Positions 26,830-36,026 of a DNA stretch of 64,000 nt are shown piece after piece. The translations under genes and the position numbers were made by a program. The first letter of the stretch is position 1, and every line of letters starts with the position of its first letter. Origin of the DNA: Ceratopteris richardii (taxonomy: Eukaryota; Streptophyta; Polypodiopsida; Polypodiales; Pteridaceae); contig CM035444.1 in the NCBI GenBank assembly GCA_020310875.1, positions 17,538,477-17,602,476 on the forward strand. Direction: 5' to 3'. The notes below the pieces were generated by a model. The model saw only the letters and a program-made list of their open reading frames with translations, did not search any database and was not told the origin of the DNA.

Positions 26830-27345
26830 CTTTGGGAATTTCCAAAGGGTGCATCAACCCTCCAACTTTAAGTCATTGAAACTTATTGACTTGACATAGT
26901 TTTGCACATCTCGATGTAAACTAGCCCAATAAAAATGTTGTTTAATTAACTCATGGCTTTGGTTAATACCAGGATGTCTAGCACTTAGAGCATCGTGACA
27001 TTTGAAAAGTACTTGATTTTGTATGTCTGAAATACTTGGGACACAAACCTTACCTTTAAAAAGCAAATATTCATCTTGGAGGGAGTAGTGTTTAAACTTT
27101 CCCTCATGAGTACTTGCTTCATTTTGTTGAGCTTGTTTAGTTGCTTTCCATCGATGACTGAAGCTTGGATCGTTTTTGCAACTTCCTTTCAAAGTTGAAA
27201 TAAATTCACTTTGACTTTGTACAAAACTTAGGCATCTGACTTATGGCATCTATCATTGCACTGAACTTTCCTTTCCTGTACCTTAGTTCATAATCGAAAT
27301 CTCAAACTGCCATCCGACTTAAGGCGTCTACCACTGCAACAACCT
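26830..27345 (-). mobile_element. Ty3/gypsy fragment (RNase H end to integrase finger)
   Basis: This is a short gypsy fossil on the minus strand. At about 27330-27230 it has the end of the RNase H domain (YELRYRKGK, DALSRM-like residues). At 27192-26854 it has the integrase zinc-finger stretch, with H-D-A-L-S-A-R-H-P-G followed by Q-H-F-Y-W-A-S-L-H-R-D-V. No LTRs of a usual gypsy type are attached. It is flanked by two same-strand copies of the tRNA-box repeat. It is broken, and its family relation to G1/G2 cannot be judged. Confidence 0.65.
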
Positions 27346-27850
27346 TACCACAAGATTAGCTCCCGAATGAATGACTACTCACCTCCTAGCCGTATGCCTC
27401 TACTTGAATCAATGAGGACCATGAATGTAACTAAAGTCCACAAGTGCATGTGCAATCTCCTCCACTCCTTTGATACCTTCCACTAGAGTCCACTAATGGT
27501 TGGAGTGATCTTGTCCACTGCTTTAGTACCTTCCACTAGAGTCCACTAGTGGTGGTTGTACTCACCACTTGAGTTAAGTCTCTCTAGAATCAAGTTAACT
27601 CAAGTTAACTTGAGTTAGAAGGCTCTAGAGCTTCTTGGGCAAAAGTCTCTCCACATGCTCCCCATGGGGTTTGAACCCAAGACCTCCTCCTTCACAACCT
27701 TGAGATTTAACCACTAAGCTAAGTGGATTACTTGTTTATGTGATGAACTTATACTTGAGTCTATTCTTGAGATCTTTGGTCCTACACATGAGTGACCAAA
27801 CGGTGTCCGATTTCACATATGTCTGAAGTGGCTAGACCCTTAGAGCATAA
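27346..27850 (-). repeat. tRNA-box repeat, copy 3
   Basis: This is the clearest copy. On the minus strand the A box TAGCTTAGTGG (27711-27721) fits the pol III consensus, and the B box GGTTCAAAC (27669-27677) starts 44 nt later, as in a tRNA gene. A perfect 20-bp palindrome built on AAGTTAACTT lies at 27597-27616. The ACTAGTGG/TCTAGTGG motif appears twice further along. The region upstream of the A box up to CTAAGGGTC matches copy 2. No tRNA cloverleaf is evident beyond the boxes. The right edge lies close to the point where element D resumes (about 27871). Confidence 0.65.
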
Positions 27851-29364
27851 AATTACTTTATTACATAAGTGAATGCTATGTACATGTTCGAGATAGGGGA
27901 GAAATAAGCTTCAACCAAAAAGCATCAAATGTATCTTCTTAGGATACAATGAAGATAAGAAGTCTTGTAAGATCTATGACCCTGAGGCTAAAAAGTTCAT
28001 GGTGTTTAAGGAGGAGCATCCACATGCAGTGGAGGAGGAAAAGAGAGCTTCCAATTTATCATCAATTGAAGGGGCAATCCACTATGAACTTGGCCCAAGA
28101 GCTATCCCTTCTACACAAGAGAAGGAAGTGTCATCTTCAGATGATGAGTCTGAAAGTCACCAACGTGTTGTCACCCAAGTGAAAAAGCCATTGCCCTGTT
28201 GGGTGAGGCAGCTCTATGATTCTACAAACCCCATCCCATAGTGACTAGAACATATTGCAGATGGACCGAGGCAATCACAAAGAATAGAGGAACAAAGATG
28301 GGCAATCGCCCATATTGTAAACATAGCTCTAATGGCTGAGCTCATTCAAGGATAAGCAAAGGAACCAACCAATGTGGAAGAGGCACTCCATGATCCGAAT
28401 TGGAGGGCTGCAATGCAAACAGAACACAACAATATCTGAAGAATGAAACTTGGGAGCTAGTGGATCGACCCCCTAAGCATAAATTCATCAGCATCAGGTG
28501 GGTCTAGAAGTTAAAGTACAAGGTTGATGGTATTAATAAAGCAAGACCTATTCCACAGGGCTACTCACAAGTTGAAGGCATTGACTTTTGTTAATCATTT
28601 GCCCCAACTGCAAGGATGACTACTATTTAAGTAGTACTAGTTGTGACTACACATAAACGATGGTTAGTGTACCACATAGATGTCAAATCAGCATTCATGA
28701 ATGGAGACCTCAAGGAGCAGGTATATGTGTCTCAACCACCAGGGCTTGAGGGTCCCCATTCAAAGAACAATGTATCTAAGCTAAAGAAGGCATTACATGG
28801 GCTGAAACAAGCCGCTAGAGCATGGTACCAGAGGATAGATAAGTATCTCTTGGATCTAGGTTTTAAAAAATGTGCTTCTGATGCTAACTTGTATGTTCTA
28901 AAGAGAGGAGAGAAGACAATTGTGCTTGTACTCTATGTAGATGACCTTGTGATTACAGGAAATGATGATGCTCTTCTTTGACAAATGAAAGATGCCTTGA
29001 GTTTAGAATTTGAAATGACGGACTTGGGCTTAATGCATTATTGCTTAGGCCTTGAAGTTTGGCAGGAACTAGGGAATATTTTCATCCCTCAACAAAATTA
29101 TGCAAGATAGATATTGAAGGCATTCGACATGGAGGATTGCAAGGAAATTTCTACACCTATGGAGGTCAACAGAAAATTATCTACTGAAGGTACTTCATCT
29201 CCAGTGGATATTGGAAGATACAGGAGTTTCGTTGAGAGTCTCATCTATCTGTGCAATAGCAAACCAAATATTTCTTATGCTGTTGGAGTAGTAAGCATGT
29301 TCTCTAATAAGCCTTGCCAAACTCATTGGAAGGCACGCATGCAGTAACTTAGGTATGTGAAAGG

Positions 29365-29594
29365 TGTTGATATATTTAGATAGTGATGTGTGTGAACACT
29401 CTAGGACCGCCGGGGCACTTTTTTCCCTTTTTAGGAGGTTTTTTTCCCCCGGCTTGTATATACGCCTATTGCCCTAATGGGCTACTTATCTTTGTACATT
29501 CTCTAGTAATACATTCAGTCTTGTGTGTTGTGCTCCAAGCTTCTTCCTCTTCCTTGTGCTGTTCGCGTGCTTCCGCAGACGTCTAACTCCAACA
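29365..29594 (+). repeat. Element E 5' LTR
   Basis: This 230-bp LTR begins TGTTGATATATTTA, ends CTCCAACA and is followed two bases later by the primer-binding site. It contains a TATA-like TTGTATATACG stretch at about 29454-29464. Confidence 0.95.
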
Positions 29595-32500
29595 ATTGGT
29601 GTCAGAGCAGGTCGTTGATTCTTCTAGGGCGCCGTCGACACTCCTCCGTTTGCAGTCTCAGATTCGCACAAAATTTGGTGAGCATACTCAGGGTGTTTTC
29701 GAGATCAAAACAGCTTCGCTATGTGGTGCCGAAATCGCGATCTGAGCTCGTTTCGGCCTCTAAACGCACTATCGCAGTGCTTGTGTAGGCTATTTCATCC
29801 TTTTGTGCCAAAGGTATATACCAGTTTCTGTTCGCCAGTTTAAGCGTCTCGAAGTCTACTACAAGTCTAGCAGAACTCATCTAGGCAGTTCTGTTCAACT
29901 TTTTGAGATACAGTCAATTTTCTGCATCAAGGTATTTTAGTCAACGGCCATGGCTGAAAGCAGTGATGTATTCCGTATGCTGGCTGTTGAGGATAAGTTG
30001 GATGGTACCAACTACCCATTATGGGCTTATATGATGCGACATGTACTGGTTGCAAAAGGATTGTGGAACATTGTGCAGGGTGTTGAAAGACGTCCTGTTA
30101 CACCTGTAACGACAGGTACTGCAAATACAGGTGTTGGAGCTGATGAAGATGGTGTCGAAGATGATATTCCGCAGATTCCTGTTCGTGCTGCTGTTTCTGT
30201 TGCACCTACTGCAGAGCAGATTCGTTGGGATGGCAGAGATGCCCAGGCACATGCATTGATAGCTTTGTCTGTCAAACGTGCCATTATTCCTCACATTCGC
30301 TCTTGCAGAACAACAAAGGATGCTTGGGATACACTTACCACTTTGTACCAGGCTAGGAATGAGGCTCGTGTTGCTTACCTCCGAAAACAGTTGGAGAGTG
30401 AGCACATGAATGAAGGTGATTCGATGGACAATTTTCTTACAAAGATCAAAGACCTGAAGGAACAATTGATTTCTACTGATGAGGTTATACTAGATAGCTC
30501 ACTTGTGCAGACCGTTCTGAATGGCCTTCCTGATTCATATCAGAGTTTTGCCTCTACTCTTCGATTGATGATGAAAGTCAATCCGAATGCCTTGTCATTT
30601 GAGGAATTAGTCTCTGTTCTGTTGCAGGAAGATCAGTCCAGGCAGAACAGGTCCATTATGCGTGTTGCAGATCAAGCTTTCCTGGCTAGTCAGAAGGGCA
30701 AAGGAAAATGGAGCTCTTCTACTAGTAAGCAGAAATCTGCAAATGCTGCACAATCGAAGAACCAGGATAAAGATGAGAAGAAATCAGAAAAGCAGAAATT
30801 GTTCTGCAAGTACTGTAAAGGAAATGATCATATTATAAAGAACTGTCCAAAACTGGCTGTTAAAGAGGCAAAGAAGAAAGAGGCTGCAATGGTTGTTGCA
30901 GAGGCCTCTACACCAAAAACAGAGTCTGCAAATCTTGTGCAGGAAGAAGAATGGGCGTTTACTACTGTTTGCAGTTTTGACCCATCTTCTCATGATCAGT
31001 GCATGTCTGCAGTAGACTCAGATGTTTGGTACTTTGACAGTGGGGCAACCAAACATATTACCTCGCAGCGCAGTTTCTTCTCTTCACTCGAGCCTGCCCC
31101 TACAAGGAATACTGTCACATGCGCCAATAACTCCTCTTATCCTGTTATGGGAGTTGGTAAGATCATTCTGACTACTGCTGATGGTAGTTCTTTCACTTTG
31201 TCAGATGCTTTATTTGTGCCAGGGATCAAAAAGAACCTGTTATCAGTTTCTGCATTAGCCAAGATTGGCTTGGTTGTGAAATTCGTTGATGACAGGTGTA
31301 CAGTCCATGATCTCTCAAATGGCGATGTGATTATTGCTTCTGGCATTTTATGTCATGGGCTGTATAAGCTCATAGACTATGAAAAATCTGTGAATGATTC
31401 GGCATGTGCAGTTCATGATTCTCAGGCTATGTCAGATGCAAAGCTTTGGCATGCACGCTTTGGTCATCTGAATTTTGCTAGTTTGTTATGCCTGCAGAAA
31501 TCTGAAATGGTGTCCTCTTTGCCCAAACTTGAGGCACCTGGAAAACATGTTTGTGAAGGCTGTATTTTGGGCAAAATGCAGCGTTCTTCCTTTCCAAAAG
31601 ATGGTTCAGTTCGGGCTATGCAGAAATTGCAGCTTGTACATAGTGATGTCTGTGGTCCTATGCAGACACCCTCTTTTGGAAATTACCTTTACTTCGTGAC
31701 TTTCATTGATGATTTTTCCAGGCATGCATGGGTATATCCACTCAAAGCAAAGTCCGAAGTGTTCATGTGCTTCAAACAGTTTTTGGTTTTGGCTGAAAAT
31801 CTGTCAGCATGTAAAATGGGCACCCTCCGTTCTGATCGAGGGGGGGAATATATGTCTTCAGATTTTAATGCATTTCTGGTTGAACGTGGGATAAAACACC
31901 AGTGTACAGTGCCGTATACACCTCAACAGAATGGAGTTGCTGAACGAAAGAACAGGTCACTCATGGAGATGGCGAGGTGGATGGTCAAAAGTCAGGCTTT
32001 ACCACATAGTTTCTGGCTTGAGGCTGTCATGTGTGCAGCATATGTACTGAACAGGTGTCCCACGAAAGCATTGCAGTCTATCACTCCATATGAGGCTTGG
32101 CATGACCGCAAGCCATCTGTTGCTCATCTGCGTGTTTTTGGTTGTTTGGCATATGCATTAGTGCCTGAACAACATCGCAGAAAATTGGATGATAAGGCAG
32201 TAAAATGTATTTTTGTTGGGTACAGTTCTGAAAGTAAAGGCTATCGTCTGTATCATCCACAAACTAAACGCATTCTGGTTAGCCGTGATGTTGTCTTTGT
32301 GGAAGATGCTATTCAGCCATTGCTTTCATGTACTAAGGAGACATCTGTTAGCTCCAAAGACATGTATGATACTTTGATGCCTCTTTTTACAGGTGGACAG
32401 GCTAGCGCTGGTCCTAATGAGGCAACTTCTCAGCCTTTGCAGGTTTCATATGATGATGCAGATCATGCCATTTCTGATGCAGATTTACATGATGCACTTG

Positions 32501-34289
32501 TTGATGAGAGAGCTGATATTGAACAGGCAAAAACTATGCCAAAATGGCTGGTGCAGACTTTGCGTGACAGCGAGTTAGATGCACCTTTGTCATATCGTAC
32601 TCGTTCAGGCTCTCATAGTACCTCCTTTGCATCAGATTGCTATGCTATGGCTGCATCTAGTCTCTGTGATGAGAATGAGCCTGTTTCTTTTGATGAAGCA
32701 CAAAATTAAAAAAATTGGATGGCTGCTATGCAATCTGAATATGATGCTATAATGAAGAATGGTACATGGTCTTTATGTGACTTGCCTCCTGGCAAGAAGG
32801 CCATTGGCACTAAGTGGGTATACAAGCTGAAGCGTAAACCTGATGGTACAGTTGACAGGTATAAGGCTAGGCTTGTTGCAAAGGGTTATGCGCAGGAAAG
32901 AGGCATTGATTTTGATGAGACCTTTGCACCTACATGTCGTATGACTACTGTTCGGAGCATTTGTGCACTTGCAGCCCATCATGGTTGGAATGTACATCAG
33001 TTGGACATTAAAACAGCATTTCTGAATGGTGACTTGCATGAAGAAGTGTATGTTTTTCAGCCCCGTGGCTTTGTGCAGAAAGGGCATGAAAACCAGGTGT
33101 GCAGGTTAAAGAAGGCGTTATATGGTTTAAAGCAAGCACCACGTGCTTGGTATGAGAAAATACATGCCTATCTGATTGCACATGGTTTTGAGAACAGTCC
33201 AACTGAAAGCACCTTATATGTTAAGCGTGCTAATGATGTGCTTTTGATCATTGTTGTCTATGTAGACGACATGCTTCTCACTGGTCCTCTTGAGAAGCAT
33301 ATTGCTGATTTCAAGGCTGATTTGCATGCCTCATTTGAGATGTCTGATTTGGGGCATTTGCATCACTATTTGGGCATTCAGTTTATGCAAGTTGATGGTG
33401 GAATGGCTTTGTGTCAAACGAAATATATTGACACATTATTGCAGCGTTTTGGCCTTGAAGACTGTAAGCCTATTGCCACTCCTATGGAGACAGGTTTACG
33501 ATTGAGTCTTCATGATGCTGGAGATGCATTTGATGCTGTTCTCTATCAGCAGGCTGTTGGATGCTTGATTTACTTATGCATTACTCGGCCAGATATTCAG
33601 TTTGCTGTCTCACAGATGAGTAGGTTTATGCATTGCCCAGGAGTCACGCATTGGAAAGCGGTTAAGCGCATCTTTCGCTACTTGAGTGGTACTCGGCTAC
33701 TTGGGTTGTTTTATCCCAAGGGGGGATCACTACCGCCAGATTTGCATGCTTTTTCTGACTCAGATTGGGCTGGTTGCTATGACACTCGTGTGTCCACCAG
33801 TGGTTTTTGCTTCATGCTTGGTAGCTCATGTATATCTTGGTTGAGCAAGAAGCAGCCTACTGTGGCCACTTCCAGTTGTGAGGCTGAGTATAGGGAAGCT
33901 TTCACAGCGACTGTTGAGTGTGTGTGGCTCAGACGCCTTATGGCTGATTTGGGTGTTGGCCAGTCTTCTGCCACCACCATCTTCACTGACAGTCAGAGCG
34001 CATTGGCAGTTGCTAGGAACCCTGTGTTCCATGCTCGCACTAAGCACATTGAGGTGCATTATCACTATGTCAGGGAGAGGTTCTCTGCTGGGGAGATCAG
34101 CTTGGCATATGTGCCCACGCAGGAGAACATTGCAGACCTTTTCACGAAGGCTCTGCCTAGGGAGAAGTTTGAAGCTTTCCGCAAAGCTTTGGGCTTACTT
34201 CCTTTTGTGGAGTGATTTCCACATAGCTCGGCACTTCCTTATACATGAGTGCCAGCTCCTTGTTCACCGCATCACTCCCAGGGGGGATT

Positions 34290-34519
34290 TGTTGATATAT
34301 TTAGGTAGTGATGTGTGTGAACACTCTAGGACCGTCGGGGCACTTTTTTCCCTTTTTAGGAGGTTTTTTTCCCCCGGCTTGTATATACGCCTATTGCCCT
34401 AATGGGCTACTTATCTTTGTACATTCTCTAGTAATACATTCAGTCTTGTGTGTTGTGCTCCAAGCTTCTTCCTCTTCCTTGTGCTGTTCGCGTGCTTCCG
34501 CAGACGTCTAACTCCAACA
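34290..34519 (+). repeat. Element E 3' LTR
   Basis: This 230-bp copy is identical to the 5' LTR except at two positions in its first 40 bases. It is preceded by the purine tract CCAGGGGGGATT and followed by the AAAGG duplication. Confidence 0.95.
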
Positions 34520-35040
34520 AAAGGAACCACTAATTATGGTGTTCTTTATGAAGAAGGATAATCGCTAGTTGGATATTATGACTTAGATTGGGCAAGAGAT
34601 ATTGATACCAAAAAAATCGTTTCTGGATATTGCTTTTCTTTAGGATTAGGGATTTTCTCTTGGATCAATAAGAAGCAACTGAATGTAGCATTATCTTCTG
34701 TTGAAGCTGAGTACAAAGCAGCATGTGAAGCAGTATGATTGAGGAGGATCCTATGGCACATAGGAATACAAGGATAGGAGGCTACATGGTTGAAGTGTGA
34801 TAGCCAAAGTTGCATGACCATCGCCAAGAATCATGTTTTCCATGCATGTACCAAACACATAGAAATCTAGTATCACTATGTGTGTGAGTTGATTGAGGAT
34901 GGGGTTGTGGAGATAAGCTATTGTCCAATTGAGCAGACATCTTCACCAAGGCTCTTGGGACAGAGCAACTTCATCGACACTTTCTGAAGCTTGGCATTGG
35001 ACCAAGGAGGTAGTTAACCACAGGGTGGACTTGAGGGGGG

Positions 35041-35736
35041 TATTAGACATACTCAATACTCCACCCTCAAGTGACTACAAATGATCCATGGTGTTCTAAG
35101 TTGTAAGGCCCCCATTATGAGGAGAAGCCATTGTGAGAGCCCAGACATTTGTAGAACCCTAACTTCCAAGTTAGATGAGGTCTATGTGTGATCGTTGATG
35201 GTAATAGATGATCTTTGTGAGCCTAACCATTAGGTTAGGTAGGGCATAAACTTCCACGCCATTGGGTTGCCATTAAAGGCGAAAATAAAGGCCTTGTAGC
35301 ACTGCATGGTTTCCCCATAGAACCTGAATAGGGGGAGTGCAGAGGAGCACTTGCCCCCTTTTGGAGGGTCTTGGGGGCCTATCCTCCTTCTGGTTGTGGA
35401 GATATTATCGGATTGTATATTTTACCGACTATTTTGTATCTTCCCACTACGTTTATCTATACTGACTTCCCTTATAAAAGCTATATAAGCATGGCCCAGA
35501 TTGAGCTTTACAGAGCATTGGACACTAGTAAGCCCTTCATCTAGAGTGTCTATATCGCCATCTAAGCTCTACATTGAGAGCGCACGGGTGGACAACACCA
35601 TCATTGTAATTGCATTACTCTTAGCAATTTGAGAATTTGAGTTCTCTATCTCTCAATGTGTGTGTATCTTTGTTTGCATTTTTTTCGTAAGTGTGTCTAT
35701 CGGTCTATTCCGTTGTGGTGTTATTTTTTTCTTGAG
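35041..35736 (+). repeat. Element D 3' LTR
   Basis: This copy of 18355-19000 is preceded by the purine tract GGACTTGAGGGGGG. It contains about 50 extra bases in its middle (around 35340-35400) relative to the 5' LTR. Its downstream neighbour is the PPR gene. Confidence 0.88.
35472..35490 (+). promoter_or_regulatory. TATA-like element in D 3' LTR, pointing toward the PPR gene
   Basis: TTATAAAAG followed directly by CTATATAAGC fits a pol II TATA box. The 5' LTR has the same region in weaker form. In an LTR this is where the U3 promoter sits. The PPR start codon lies about 540 bp downstream on the same strand. Use of this promoter by the gene is inference. Confidence 0.4.
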
Positions 35737-35827
35737 AGTGATACAATTTTTTTTTTTTTTCATTTTTTGGAGTTCGGTCTTCAACCTGAATCTGAATCTT
35801 CAGTTCATAAGGTATCACCACTACAAC
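35731..35827 (+). repeat. Direct repeat flanking element D, right copy
   Basis: This matches 18280-18350: CTTGAGAGTGATACAA, a T-rich tract, CATTTTTTGGAGTT, and a shared end CCACTACAAC. It carries about 22 extra bases before the last block, and its T-tract is longer. Its start overlaps the end of the D 3' LTR by a few bases, so the exact boundary is uncertain. Confidence 0.8.
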
Positions 35828-36026
35828 CGTCGACCTTCAGTTTAGAGGTTCAAGACTTCATCACTACACCACGCCACCTCGACAAGAAATAATCAATGTA
35901 TGCACGTTGAAGGTGTGCTGAAAGAAGCACGGAAATGTTACTGCACTGAAAGCTTCCTCTGCCTCCTCCCTTTGCGATCTCTTCATCCAAGTTCGTTACA
36001 ATGGGTCGTAACTTAACTGTATTTAC

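Larger units (their letters stand above)
29365..34519 (+). mobile_element. Ty1/copia LTR retrotransposon E (young, nearly whole)
   Basis: This is a 5155-bp plus-strand copia element with 230-bp LTRs and a perfect AAAGG target duplication (29360-29364 and 34520-34524). Parts are: primer-binding site 29597-29608 (TGGTGTCAGAGC, one mismatch to the usual site); coding region about 29950-34215 with gag about 29950-30700, zinc knuckle about 30800-30850 (CKYCKGNDHIIKNC), protease about 31024-31050 (WYFDSGATKH), integrase about 31440-32100 (HHCC finger, then HSDVCGP, FIDDFS, NGVAERKNR), reverse transcriptase about 32800-33450 (QLDIKTAFLNGDL, YVDDMLLTG), and RNase H about 33750-34180 (SDSDWAG, ENIADLFTKALP); and polypurine tract about 34277-34289. 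The LTRs differ at 2 of 230 sites by eye, so it is recent. It looks nearly whole, with about one break. It sits in the RT-RNase H part of D. Confidence 0.97.
18355..35736 (+). mobile_element. Ty1/copia LTR retrotransposon D (old host of the nest)
   Basis: This is a plus-strand copia fossil split by later insertions into three stretches: 18355-21190, about 27871-29364 and 34520-35736. Parts are: left LTR 18355-19000; primer-binding site 19001-19012 (10 of 12 match to TGGTATCAGAGC); gag about 19168-19710 (KLDGTNYTLWKFKI); zinc-knuckle-like stretch about 19918-19960; protease about 20108-20150; integrase about 20480-21190 resuming at about 27875; reverse transcriptase about 28400-29340 (HIDVKSAFMNGDL, VLYVDDLVITG); RNase H about 34560-34990; polypurine tract 35026-35040; right LTR 35041-35736. 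The coding trend resumes across each inserted element, which proves the nesting. LTR differences are about one in ten by eye, so it is old. Many breaks. No 5-bp target duplication is visible; a longer direct repeat flanks it instead. Confidence 0.9.

Noticed and set aside
27660-27730. A tRNA gene
   Set aside because: A and B boxes are present with correct spacing, but I could not fold acceptor, anticodon and T arms into an intact tRNA, and similar copies lie in repeats. Treated as a tRNA-derived repeat.
29383-29586. 67-codon open frame in the E 5' LTR, repeated at 34308-34511 and, in related forms, in the C and F LTRs
   Set aside because: It lies wholly inside the LTR and its recurrence simply follows the LTR copies. 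There is no sign of an independent gene.
30019-30465. 148-codon minus-strand open frame
   Set aside because: It is antisense to the gag region of element E. No motif, and the plus strand is clearly coding.
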